Source: Uranotaenia lowii (lineage: Eukaryota > Arthropoda > Insecta > Diptera > Culicidae). From it: 64,000 nt of DNA. Below the pieces are notes generated by a model. That model had not been told where the DNA came from. It saw only the letters and a program-made list of their open reading frames with translations, and searched no databases. Numbering within the stretch: position 1 is the first letter of the stretch; each line of letters starts with the position of its first letter. Both the position numbers and the translations under genes were made by a program. The stretch is from contig NC_073691.1 of NCBI RefSeq assembly GCF_029784155.1, forward strand, positions 139,058,433 through 139,122,432. The letters run 5' to 3'. Positions 20,661 through 32,119 of the stretch are shown here, in pieces.

Positions 20661-21540
20661 AGGTTGGTATTTTTGTTTGTTTATTTTCTCATAGCGATGA
20701 CCGGTTGTGTTGCTACCGAGTTGCTACATAAACGCATCCAGTAACAACCTACTGCTCGAATGCTATTTCTCGCATCAAGTTAGCGACTGTTGGTGCGAAG
20801 ATGGGTTGATAGATATGTTGCTAAATGTACTCGATTCGAGGTTTAGCAACCATTGGTGGGCTTGGTCTCACCCAAAGACAACAAGACATGCAGAGCAAAC
20901 TCGATGACCTCACCGAAATTTCCAAGGCAGCAGGTCTCAAAATCAATGTCGGAAAGACCAAGTCGATGGAGATCAACACAGGAAATCCTTCCAGTTTCGT
21001 GGTAGCTGGGCAGCAAGTTGAGAAAGTGGAGCCCCAGATCTCTCTACGAACAAAAATCCGAATCTTCAACTCAAACGTCAAATCCGTATTGTTGTACGGG
21101 TGTGAAACTTGGTGCACATATGTGGTAACGATGCGAAAACTGCAAGTATTTGTGAATCGCTGCGTGCGGAGTATCATCTGCGCTTGGTGGCCTGGCAATT
21201 GATCTCAAATGAGGAACTATATCGCCGGTGTCATCAAAGGGCGCTAGAAATCGAGATTCGGGAGCGTACGTGGAGATAGATTGGGCACACGCTGCGAAGA
21301 GATGAGAACGAGATTTGTAGAGACGCACTTAAATGGAATCCAGAGGGACACCGAAGGAGAGGCAGGTCTACAAACTCGTGGCGGCGAAGCCGAGTCGCCG
21401 ATTTACGAACTGTCGACGAGAGTCTTGACTGGGACCAAGTGAAGACGCTGGCTCCGGATCGTCAGCAGTGGATGGAGGTCTGTTACCACGGCCCTATGCA
21501 CCGGAGGATTGACGCGGGAACATTAAGTAAACAAGTGAGT

Positions 21541-24500
21541 AAATCATTTAATCCCCAGACTGCATCACGATTGGTGATGTAATAAAAAGTTGCATATCTC
21601 GGCACACATTGCATTAGTTGACTCTTATGAATTCAATGCAAATTTTAAACCGTCAAAACTTTTTTAAATGTTTCAACTTTTCAAAAATATTATGTTTAAA
21701 TTTGTTACTTAATGTATCGGCCTTACCTGTGAAAAGTAGGAACATCTTAAGATTATGAATTTTTATGGTGAAAATTAGCGGGTAGAATTTATTTAGAAGC
21801 ATTAAAGCTTAGTTTTTTTTTAGAAATGGGACAGTTACGAATGCGTGTATCTCAAAATCCATTCGTTTGATCTAAATACTTTCTATGAAGAAAATGAAGG
21901 TAATCTCATAGTAATTCATGGAGAAATTTGAAAAAATATCGTTTTTTTGTAGTAAAAAAATTAACTTCATTCTTGGCACTCCTATCGGCCTGCGCACACT
22001 TTTTTTCAGTCATGGTAAGCATGCCGATGCTAGATCTACGAAAAACTGTCATACGGTTAAAATTTTTCTATCATTTTAAAAGCACGTATAGTTTATATTT
22101 TTCTCAAAAACTCATGTTAAACCAAAATTTGAGAAATACGTTCCTCTTTGTTTATAAAAATGTATAGTTGAGTATGGATCCTGTAAGTAGTCCTACCGAA
22201 ATGTGTTTAGTGAAAATTTCTCTGATTTAAACACTCAAGGCTTCTCGATCCTCCTCCGCCCTCTATTTTAGTGTTCTTTTCAGTGAATAACATTAAATTC
22301 AACCGTTTGAACTCATCTTTAGAGAATTATTTGATAAATTTTGCATTTTTCATAGAATTTTTTCTAGTGTGACATTCTTGCGTAGAGCTATCAACATTGA
22401 GACAACCACCTTGATGAAAATTTCGTATAAGTTGGTTGTGTTTTTATTCGAAAGTTAACACTAAAAGAGACCGTTTCCAGCAAAAAAGTGAAAATTACCC
22501 AAAAGTCACATGGGACATTCTTGCTTGGAACGGCAGTACAGCAGTTTCGAAATTAATAAATTTAATTATTTTTGAGCCACTTTTTTCAGCGTTTTAAATG
22601 GAATTCTTGCTGGAAAAATCTGACAATAACGAAGTAAAACCATCATGAGATATAAGATAAAGTATAATCGGTTAGTATAGATCGTAGGTTGCAAGGGTAC
22701 ATACAAGATTACTCCTTTTAGGCTTTTAAAAGCAACGAAAATCAAAGTTTTCGTTTTGGAAATTGTTATTTTCTTTCCACAGGAGCAGAATTTGGCAAAT
22801 CATTATATTTTATACAAAATAACCAGCAAATATAGTTTTGTTGTTAATATTGAAAGAACAAAGCAAATACAAAATTAGTTAACGTTTCGCATAAAAACTA
22901 AGTTTCAAGTTGCTACTTCGAGTTATTTTTTCAAAATTTTTAGGATTAATTTAAAATTCATGATCAATTCATAAAACTAAAATCAAAAAAATTAATGAAA
23001 AAAAAAAATTTAAAATTAAAAGCCCTAAGTATTTTGTCACTTGTCACTTGGTTGAAATATTGGGTCTTGAATAGAACAGAAGATTGAAATTATGTTTTCC
23101 TTATTAAAAATTTAAATTTAAGGGCTTATGTGTCAAGTACACAAAAATTCACAATTAAATCACGGAGACAAAATTGTTTAAATTATTTCTAAAATTTAAA
23201 AAAATTGGCTAAAAAATTCGGCAAGTTAAATAAAGAATTGAATGAAAAACTGTACTTTAAAATTTAATTTTGAAAATTGAAACATAATATGAAAATGAAA
23301 AAAAGGTGTTTTTAAATATTTTAGATTTTTTTTAATGAACACGTTTTACCACAAACATTTACATAATTTAATTGATGACTCAAGACAACAGTATTTTGGT
23401 GTTTTTTTTAAATGATTGATTTGGTAGATTTTATCATCCTAAACTCTATTTTTTTCATCAAATTTGGTCGAACACTTTTAGTTTTGTTAATAAGAAATTT
23501 AAAATGTATTAGTTGTATGTAAAATCAAACATTGATAACTGTTTAACCAACAAACCTACATATATGAAAAAAAAAATTATTCTGATTCTGTTTATCAAAC
23601 TTCATCCAATAAAGGAATAATATTATGATGAAAATGATACATGATCTAAAAAAGAAAAAATCAACATTTTTTAAAAGAAATGGAAAGATATCATATCAAG
23701 TATTTTTGAAATTACTGCAGAAAGTGTTAAAAAAAACTTGATTTCATTTATCATATTTCTTGTAAGCTGCAAAAAAAATTACATGTATGCTTAAAAAATA
23801 TTTAAAATTTAGTTTGGTTAAAATCTTCTTTAGAGTTTGATAAATGAGAAAAAGTTAAAAAAACATACAACTTCCATAAGTTTTTTCGCAGAACACGAAA
23901 TTACTTAAAGTCTTGAGGAAAGTTTATAAATTTTAAACTTTTGTTTTTAAATTATATGTTTTTGATTAAATTTTTTTTAAGTGCAGAAATTTCTCAAATA
24001 CTTTTTATTTATTTTCAAAAGTCATTTCAATAACAAAAGCTGATAGAAATATTGCATATATAGTTTCAGGGTCTCAAGTTAGTCGAAATTACCATTTAAA
24101 TTCATTGCACCTCTGAAAAATGTAAATTTTGTGGCCTCGTGTAAATTATGTGTTGTGTTAAGCATTTAGAGGAACAAAAACACGAAGAATATTTCATATC
24201 AGCATAACATTTGTAATGAAATAAACCATTTTTTTAAATAAAAAATTGGTACGTCTCAAACTCTGTTCTTATTTAGTTACACTTCTTAAAAAAACCATTC
24301 TGAAATGGTAGGCAAGTGGGGTTTTTGTATGTCAAGTTTTGAGTTCCTATACAAAAGATAAATTGTTATTAAGAATCAAAGTTAGTTTCAATTCGTAAAC
24401 GTCAAATAGTGTCGTAGATCAAAATGTCTCAAACCAAAAGTGATGTAAGACTAAATTCCGCCGGAGGCGAGAAAAATTTCTGACTGCTTGTTAATTCTTA

Positions 24501-24560
24501 TTTTCTAATACATTTGAGATCAAGTAATTTTCCGTCACTTCGATGAAAATTTTTCTTGGA
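21541..24560. other. 3 kb of AT-rich, gene-poor sequence
   Basis: There are long A and T runs, few open frames and no ORF with recognisable motifs. Within it, 21790-21910 (AAAGCTTAGT, AGAAATGGGACAGTTACGAA) matches the terminus of the transposon at 29778-30755, so at least one degraded end of that family lies here. Confidence 0.45.
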
Positions 24561-24564
24561 AAAA

Positions 24565-24637
24565 ATCTTCATGGGGGGGGGGGGGGGGGTTAAACCCCTA
24601 AAACCCCCCTCCCCCCCCGTTCGCACGGCCTTGTTCC
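24565..24637 (+). repeat. solo right end of the G-run hAT-like family
   Basis: A G-run, TTAAACCCCT, a C-run and GTTCGCACGGCCTTG reproduce, with substitutions, the right end of the element at 32128-40178 (G-run, TTTAACCCCC, C-run, GTTCCTACGGCCATG). No matching left end was found upstream. Confidence 0.65.
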
Positions 24638-25447
24638 TTAAGCCTTAGTTGAAGTCTCCAAAATTATTTACAAGTATGAAATAAAAATTACTTTGGTTTT
24701 CTACGTAAATTTTGAGTTTTAATGCCTTTAGTAAAAAAAGAATTTATAACCTTTGATTCGAAGTTGTTGTGAATCAGAATTTGCTAAATATTGTTTATGT
24801 TCTATTTTTATTTGACAGCAGGGGATTTTTTTTTATTATCTGACGGGTTTGCGCCGGGGGTCTTCAGATTTTCCCCAAAATTGAAAATTTGGTTCATTTT
24901 TGCGACTTAAAAACACATGTATTTTTTCAGATTTCTAACATTTTTATTTCTTGAGTTAGCTTCGGTTAGATTTTTTTGTCAATAAAAAATAACCATTTTT
25001 CAAAGCTACATAACTCTGTTATTTTTCAACGGAAATTATAAAATAGCACATCAAAATGCATTGAAATTTTATCAGCTTTCCAAATAAAATAGCTGGAAAA
25101 AAATAAATAAAGACCTTCAACATGAAAAGTTGTAAATAAACTTTAAATGGCGTCTAAAAGTACCGGCTGCACCACCGAATATTTTGCAAAAAATACCATT
25201 GAATAGCTCAATTTATGATGCAACTTTCATCTGAAGACACCAAAGTGGGCCATCAACTCCTTGAAGAGTTATGAAAGAAATAATGGCAACAAATCTCTTT
25301 TTTTTGCGACGAAAACAAACAATGGTCGAACAATTGCACTAACATATGGAGTGAGCGCGTACTTCTAACAACATGGAAACAAAAGAACTTTCCAAAGCAG
25401 GTAAAAAACACTATTTTTTTGTGCTTTGTAGACTGCCTCTACTCGCA

Positions 25448-26123
25448 TAACAGTCCCATATGAATTTTCGTCGTTTTAGGTCAACATAGGGATTCAAAAT
25501 AAAACACTAAAAAAAGAGGTTTTGTTCTACAAATTTAGAAAAAAATATCAATTTGTGGCTGTCCTATATGAAATATACCCGAATAACAGTTCTATGAAAT
25601 ACCACGGATTTGGTTACTTTTCAATGCTTCTTTCCGCGAAATAGTCTTTGATTTATTGCGTTGAATCATTTAAAACAAATTTAACTCACTTAATACCGAA
25701 TGATGCACACGAGTTTTCGAAGGCAGGTATGACTTCCTTAGGAATGACTTCCTGAGCGAAAAACTATCGGATGCAATCAAAAATCGTAAAAAGATTCAAA
25801 TTACAATGTGGAATTTACGATATTTTGTATGTTTCTTTTTCTGACAATTGCATTTAGAAGTTCAAAAATGATCAAATTTAAGTCTTAGAAAGTAGCTTGG
25901 TGAGAAAAAAATATTGTCGATTAACAGTCCCATAATGAATAAAAATGGTGCTCTCGACCTTACCAATAACTTAATTTCGAAAATTTCCGGTCTTACGATT
26001 TATTATGACAACCTAGAAACGATTTTCGTTTGTGCTGAAAGTGGTGATCACAATTTAAGAATGTATTCCAAAACAGGAAAAGCTGATTTTCTCGCTTGCT
26101 TGTTTTTGCATATGGGACTGTTA
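25448..26123. mobile_element. MITE with ACAGTCCCATATG ends, TA duplication
   Basis: The termini are perfect inverted repeats (CATAACAGTCCCATATG at 25446-25462 and its inverse at 26109-26125). If TA is the duplicated target, the element is 25450-26121 (672 bp). The internal sequence GATTAACAGTCCCATAATG at 25920 repeats the terminus imperfectly. No coding capacity. Confidence 0.65.
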
Positions 26124-26197
26124 TGAAAGTAGGGGCGTTAGAGTGTTGCAGCTAAACTGACTTCATGTTATATCCAAAAATCTAATAACGTATTCGT

Positions 26198-26572
26198 TTA
26201 TACCCAGTTTTGCACCAGGTCACAACAAGTTTTGCAAATTTTGCTGTCATTTTTAGAAGTATATGCGCTCAGTTTTGCATCCGTAATTCCCCAGATTTGA
26301 TTTAAAATGGACGGTGGAACACTGAAGATTCGTTTGATCGAGGTAGCAAAACACTGACGACAAATTATGTTCGTTCTAGCATGGTAAACCTCCAAACTGG
26401 GCGAATGGAGAAAACGAATACGGTAAAAGTATCATATTTTCAATGTCATATTACCTACAATGGAAATGATGCTTTTTACAGCCTTGGCTGGCCATACTGA
26501 GCTCTTCGATTATTTCTACATTTGTGCCACACTCTTTGTTAATGATCAATAGGAAAGGATTTTGGTGTCCCA
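26198..26572 (-). CDS. two-exon fragment with paired CxxC motifs (ZAD-like)
   Basis: On minus, an upstream exon (26572-26455, open from just after a TAA and a possible AG acceptor) ends CATTGTAG before GTAATA. A 58 bp intron (26454-26397) ends in a pyrimidine-rich TCCATTCGCCCAG, and the second exon (26396-26198) joins in frame. The joined frame includes NPFLLIINKECGTNVEIIEE, then ICRQCF and, about 40 residues later, KICKTCCDLVQNW before the stop. C-x2-C ... C-x2-C with RIF between resembles an insect ZAD zinc-binding domain, but the order is unusual because the protein ends right after it. It lies in the spacer of a foldback transposon. Confidence 0.35.
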
Positions 26573-26825
26573 GTGCTTAGCTCCCGATATACAAACTATG
26601 TAAAGCACGTCTATATTTCATTTTTTTAATCACATTTTTGTGATCCCAAACACAGGGATTGAACCTTCTACTATTGGCATTGATTATGCTTCACAATGAT
26701 CTTTGATCGAAAAGTTAATAAGTTATATATCATACGACCAGGTTGTAAAAGCAACATTCCCATTATTTGTTATATCACATTAACAATACGATACTAAGAA
26801 TTTTGGATAAAATTTAAAGTCAGTT
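26573..26825. other. remainder of the foldback spacer
   Basis: No feature is supported beyond a box B-like GGGATTGAACC on the minus strand that lacks a convincing box A. Confidence 0.3.
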
Positions 26826-27733
26826 ATGCTGCAAACACTCTACAAAGCACGAAAAAGTAGTGTTTTTTACCTGCTTTGGTAAGTTCTTTTGTTTCCATGT
26901 TGTTAGAAGTGCGCGCTAACTTCATATGTGTGTGCAGTTGTTCGACCATTGTTTGTTTTCGTCGCAAAAAAAGAGATTTATCGTCATTATTTCTTTCATA
27001 ACTCTTCAAGGAGTTGATGGCCCAATTTGGTGTCTTCAGATGAAAGTTGCATCATAAATTGAGCTATTCAATGGTATTTTTTGCAAAATATTCGGTGGTG
27101 CAGCCGGTACTTTTAGACACCATTTAAAGTTTATTTACAACTTTTCATGTTGAAGGTCTTTATTTATTTTTTTCCAGCTATTTTATTTGGAAAGCTGGTA
27201 AAATTTCAATGCATTTTGATATGCTATTTTATAATTTCCGTTGAAAAATAACAGAGTTATGTAGCTTTGAAAAACGGTTATTTTTTATTGACAAAAAAAT
27301 CTAACCGAAGCTAACTCAAAAAATAAAAATGTTAGAAATCTGAAAAAATACATGTGTTTTTAAGTCGCAAAAATGAACCAAATTTTCAATTTTGGGGAAA
27401 ATCTGAAGACCCCCGGCGCAAATTGTCAGATAATAAAAAAAAATCCCCAGCAGTCATGTTTTTTTAAATATAGCGAAAAGATGATATAATTCAGGATAGA
27501 TAATGAAATGCATTTCAGGTGAAAGATATCGAAAAACAAAATGTAATTTGGAGTTTGTTAAAAAAAACATTAAAAAATCACAAAATTTTATACCATGAGG
27601 AGTGTTGTTTGGAAACATTGCAAATAGATATGTGTTAGGTCTGAAATTTGGTGATTTTTGCCGATTTTTGATAGAAGGTCCAGCAGTTGATCGGCAGAGC
27701 TTGATTGCTCGTGTTGGCCGGTTTCATCATGTA

Positions 27734-27872
27734 CACCGTGGTGAAATTGGCTAACGCGCCGTTGTACTGAAGCTGAGATTGCAGCTTCAAGTCCTGCCGG
27801 TGAGCCGTTGTATCTTTTTCGAAAAATTCATGATATTTACGGCTTATGTTCTTTCGTTCTTTCCATCACCTA
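27734..27872 (+). mobile_element. tRNA-derived SINE (GCCGGTGAGCCGTTG family)
   Basis: CACCG and CGGTG (27734-27738, 27798-27802) close a tRNA-like head with box A TGGTGAAATTGGCTAACG and box B GCTTCAAGTCC. The body follows: GAGCCGTTGTATCTTTTTCG, CATGATATTTACGGCTTATG and TTTCCATCACC. It is the linear counterpart of the hairpin at 45877-46105. No clear target duplication was found. Confidence 0.7.
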
Positions 27873-29777
27873 GGAAAACAAAACATTTTTTGGTGCACTT
27901 ATATTGGGGTTAATCGAAATGGACATAACAATGTCTAAAATCCTCTGTGAAAGAAGAAAACAATGTAGAACGGAAGAACATTTATTTTGAAGTTTATCCT
28001 AGAAGACATTCGTTTTCAGCTTTCGCTGGAAATAAAAAAATACAAACTAATAAATTTCCTCGTTGCTTTTTTCTTCTAGAGGAAGGCATAAGCATTAAAA
28101 TTTCTTCAAATAAAAGTATGGGTGATAAAAGGTGATTACAGGAAATTTGAATAAACAAAAAAAAAACTGTGAAGCGAAAAACAACGCATGAATCCACATT
28201 CGATATGATGGAAGCTCAAATTAACGTTTTCCCCAATTAATTAGACACTGTCCTTATTTACTTCTCTTGGGGAGTGAATAAAAATAGTTGTTTGAAGATT
28301 GATAGTAAGAATACTTGCATCTTTTCATTGATTGAGGTTTGTGTTAAGATCCACTTAATAGAATTTGACAGAATTATTACGAGAATAGTCCGAATTCTGC
28401 CCCGATTCTCATCATTTTGCGGTATAAAACCAATTTCATGAAAGTAAATAATCATTTACTCTCCACTTACATGGTACTTTTTCGTGAAAATTCAAAGGCT
28501 CAATAAAGTTTTGCTAGTAATAATAATATGGAATAGGACAAATTTTCTACTTCATAAATAGATAGTGAACGTGAAGACGATTTAATAATGGTATAATTTA
28601 TGAAAGCTATTCTGTAGTTTTGGAGGAATAGCTAAAATAGTAATCCGGCTCTAAATGACCCTACCCGGCTAATTGTCCTTTTCTAACCGTAAAGGAAGCT
28701 TAAGTATGACTTAAACGCAGTTTCACGTTGCTACTCTCTATATTTTCACTGTGTTTGTTCTCATTGTTTTGGATGAAGATATGTGGAAAGAAAATACCTT
28801 AGATGAATGAGCTGTAACTTTTTGCACCTACTTGGAATAGAAATTTCCATACAAATTTCGAAGGTCTTTAAGGGTCGCCTTGATCGCCATAATCGAATTG
28901 AGCTTAAACATTACAGGATTGAATAAGCTTGCTAGCTAACTCGATGTGCTTTGCTACAACTTCGAAATACAAAAAATGGAAATTTCGACTTATTTTAAAA
29001 TTATTTAAGATCAAAAACATCATATCAAAGTGAGTTTTATCCTTATTCAAAATCAAAAACTTAAGAGCTGCAGTTTGAGATGCAAATAACAGTACCACAA
29101 TGATGAATATTTTTTATTTTATAAAATGTTCTTTTTTCTCTATCAATAATTGCTGTCTGGAGAGAGATGTTGAACAACAATTGAAACCATAATTTTCCGA
29201 AATAAAAAATATTGAAACATCTTTGTTTACCAAAACCCACCGCGAAAACCCACTGAATGTAGAGCTGATTTGTTAGTACGCCAATATTTTCGCCGGTGCG
29301 GGTAAATTGTTCAAAGCCTGAACTGCCAGCAAAACAAAACAAGAACAGAAAAACAAGGGAAATGTTTTTGCATCCGGCTACAGATAACTAACGTGAGAGA
29401 GAATCCAGCATTGGTGGAGCAGGGTTTTTATTATCCACACACTTTCGAAACTGCCACACTACCCTAATCTAATAAATTTTGGTAATTTGTGAATCATGCA
29501 AATGGGGCTTGTTTTATGGGGAAAATATTTATGAAAATTTCGCGATTTTTCGTTGTTCAGCTAACACAAGCGAGCGGCAGGTAGGTTTTCGAAGATACCA
29601 AAAATTTATGATTGAGGTATTTTGTATTTTTCCATCACTATTGAAGTTTAATGATTCTAAAGGTAGGTTTAAATCATTTTCGTGGGTGACGCTTTGAAAT
29701 GCAATTTTTTGTTCTGCATACAGTTTCCGATACACACAAAAACTCCGTTTTTTAACTTTGATTTGTATTTTTTCCCC
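27873..29777. other. AT-rich gap without a recognised feature
   Basis: Several frames of 60-93 codons occur (for example 29061-29342 minus) but none shows conserved motifs, splice context or duplication elsewhere in the window. Confidence 0.4.
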
Positions 29778-30755
29778 ACTAAAGCTTAGTTCTTTTAGAA
29801 ATGGGACACTTTCATTTGCAAATAGCTCGTTAACTAGTTATCGGATATTCAAAATTTTGACAGCATTTTGTTGCCTGTAAAAAGAACTATTCGGCCTATT
29901 TTTTTCAAAATTTAAAATTTACGCGTTTTTGAGATATGTACGATGCAAGAGAAAAAGAAAAAAATAATTTTGCACAGTTTCCTTTAAAATTCGTCATTAT
30001 CAAATTGATAGCTGACAAAACCGTTGATTATTCAAAGAATTACTGAGTTTTTGTGGTGGATAAGTATGCAAACACTGTCAATAATGTCCACAAAGTTCAA
30101 ATCAAGCATTGGAGTGAAGCACATGATCGGCAACAACGGTTAAGGATCATCAAGGAAGTCAAGTCTCATATCAGCATTTTTAATTTTCAATAAACGAAAA
30201 ACTAAGGGTAGATCGCTGAAATGTCCAACACAATTTTCTCCGATAAGCTGAAAGTGTTGCCTAGTGATGACTCATAGAAATCCAACCTCAAACAACCATT
30301 TTTTGATAGTTCCAAAGCTCTTAAGCTGTAAAACCGGTACCGAAAAAAAAACGTTCAAAAATGTGGTCAAAAATAATCAAATTTGTTCATTTCGAAACAA
30401 CTGTATCCACTAAAATGCTTTCAGTTTCCAGTTTCCAGAGAAGTATTGGACCATAAAGTATCAGAAATTGAAGAAGGAGAGTGAAGCCACCTAAAATATA
30501 GATTTTACGAAGTATAAGTTGCAGAAACTGATTAATACCATGACCGAAAAAAGTGTGCGCCGGCCAATGGGAGATACCAAGAATAAAGTAGAAATTTCTT
30601 TAACAAAAAACGGTAAATATTTTTTTTCAAATTTTTTCATGAAAGATCATAACATTACCTTCTTTTTCTTCATAGAAAGTATTTGGTTCCAACGAATGGT
30701 TTTTGAGATACAGGCATTCGTAACTGTCCCATTTCTAAAAGAACTAAGCTTTAGT
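29778..30755. mobile_element. non-autonomous DNA transposon with ACTAAAGCTTAG termini
   Basis: The left end ACTAAAGCTTAGTTCTTTTA and the right end reversed are identical for about 30 bp, continuing with AGAAATGGGACA. The 978 bp interior has no transposase. A degenerate copy of one terminus is at 21790-21910. Target duplication is not evident. Confidence 0.7.
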
Positions 30756-32119
30756 TTCCTATCTTTTGCCTCATCCGCTTTCCTGTTTTAATAAAAATTC
30801 GCGATTAAGTTTAACAAATTCATAGGACAAATTCAACCCGGATAAAAGATAAATTCATGTTTTCGTTGGAATTGAAAACCCTGATGGTCAAATCAATTTC
30901 GAGTGTTTCATTCTCAGATACTCAGCATCAATGGCCAATTCTAACGCCGAGACTCCGAACTCATAATTTACCGCAATTCGCCAAGAACAACCAACAAGAG
31001 TGGAAACATTCGAAATCGAGCAAAAGGCTTTCGATCACTTTACCATCTGGTTCTGTTTCTTCGTTAATTGCATTAAAAGCCTAGGCAACTATTAACATCG
31101 CATAATCGTTGGCTTTTAAATCCCCAAAGTGGGTGTTCTTCTTGGTTCGATGCAAGAGCTTCGGTACGAATCAAAATGTGAAGAGTCATCGCCTCTGGGC
31201 TGAGGATTTGCCCTGCTGGTGTTCGTTTGTTTCATTCAGAATTTTCGTTCAGTAGCTTCAGTCGATTTGGAAAATAAATACGGCCTCTCATCATATTGCT
31301 CAAGATCGCCTGAAGCCGGAAGGGGTTTTGGCTATCGATTACCTTCTTGAGTGATTGCTTTCATTATCCGAAATAGCACTTCGCCAAAGAATAAATGGTG
31401 AAGAAATTCAATGCTTTGAGGTCTAGTACACAAGCTGAATATGAAAATATTGTTTTCTATTCCAGGTTTTGTTTTTTTTCCTTTTTTTCAAATTCGAATA
31501 AATGCTAACAAAGTTCCCTAGATAAGCAGCACTTCCACTTGAACAATCATTTAACTATTCTTCTGCAGTTATCATTCACCCGAAATTGGAATCACAGAAG
31601 AACTTTTTCGATTATAATTTCGCGTGAATAAATGATTTCCGTTTCGCATAAAGGCATGAGCATATCACATCTAGCCCGGTGGGAATGGTAGCTCCCCATA
31701 AAAGCGCAATATTCCTTCGTATTGTGTACTTTTCTACGTGGTGAAATATTTGCTGCACTGACTAATGTTCTTCTACCTTCCGACTTACTTCTTCAGAAGG
31801 TAGATATATCCGGCTGGTGGGTCGCTGATACGATTTTCCATATGTAAGATAACTTTTCCTCCAAGCAAACGTCACATTCACCGGATCCCTACATAGCATA
31901 GCGCAATGGTTATGGCAAATTGAATGTGCTTCAGTTAGCAGAGAACTTCGTTGAAATTTATACTACCGGATCTTCGAAACTAGCAGTGTCAGTGAGCTTT
32001 CGTGACTTTTCGTTTCTGCTTGTTTGAAGCTAAGAACTTGATGTGAAGTATGGTGTCGTATTTTTTCGGTTAAATCAAATAATATTTCCTCGACGTTTAA
32101 AATTGCTAAATCTACAGTG
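30756..32119. other. 1.36 kb of balanced composition, unassigned
   Basis: Less AT-rich than its flanks and without recognisable repeats, so it may be unique host sequence. The frame 30857-31084 is the best ORF but shows no domain. It ends at the target duplication of the hAT-like element. Confidence 0.35.

Larger units (their letters stand above)
20167..20870. mobile_element. Harbinger-like MITE (outer copy), TCA duplication
   Basis: The element is 20170-20867 with ends GACCAAGCCCACC and GGTGGGCTTGGTC, flanked by TCA at 20167-20169 and 20868-20870. A 3 bp duplication and GC-rich termini suggest the PIF/Harbinger superfamily. Removing its two internal insertions leaves about 310 bp. It interrupts the RT of the surrounding RTE-like element right after LADDIVLL. 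Confidence 0.8.
19650..21500 (+). pseudogene. RTE-like reverse transcriptase, broken
   Basis: Recognisable blocks are LQQAGFRSGRSFVDHITTLQ, LLLVFVDFEKLFDRPYHENI, RRRGVPEKRVHLIDALYE, GVRQGSSLLFLIVMDEI and LADDIVLL at about 20150 (catalytic box LADD). After the MITE come RQQDMQSKLDDLTEISKAAG, LKINVGKTKSMEINTG, LLYGCETWCTYVV and, in shifted frame, WIGHTLRRDENEI. A segment between GQQVEKVE and SLRTKIR is deleted. It cannot make a full protein. Confidence 0.8.
19645..21540 (+). mobile_element. RTE-like retrotransposon, 5'-truncated, carrying nested MITEs
   Basis: It begins within RT (residues resembling KGDLTECG...RGITL) and ends at about 21535 with a GTAAACAAGTGAGTAAATC tail, a short-repeat tail of the type RTE elements carry. 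The RT is split by the 20170-20867 insertion. The C-terminal part is of the LLYGCETW / WRWIGHTLRR type found in RTE-related elements; the exact clade is not settled. Confidence 0.75.
24814..27455. mobile_element. foldback transposon with about 620 bp inverted arms
   Basis: The left arm 24814-25440 and right arm 26826-27455 are inverted copies with a few percent mismatch; the outer ends are GACAGCAGGGGATTTT and, reversed, GACTGCTGGGGATTTT. The arms are AT-rich and non-coding and can form a very long hairpin. The spacer of about 1.4 kb holds a separate MITE and a spliced coding fragment. No transposase was recognised, so mobilisation would be in trans. Confidence 0.8.

Noticed and set aside
26630..26720. 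Possible antisense tRNA-like head (GGGATTGAACC)
   Set aside because: It matches box B only. No acceptor pairing or box A at the right distance, so it is not called.
29061..29342. 93-codon minus frame as a possible gene
   Set aside because: No recognisable motif or splice context; composition is like the surrounding AT-rich DNA.
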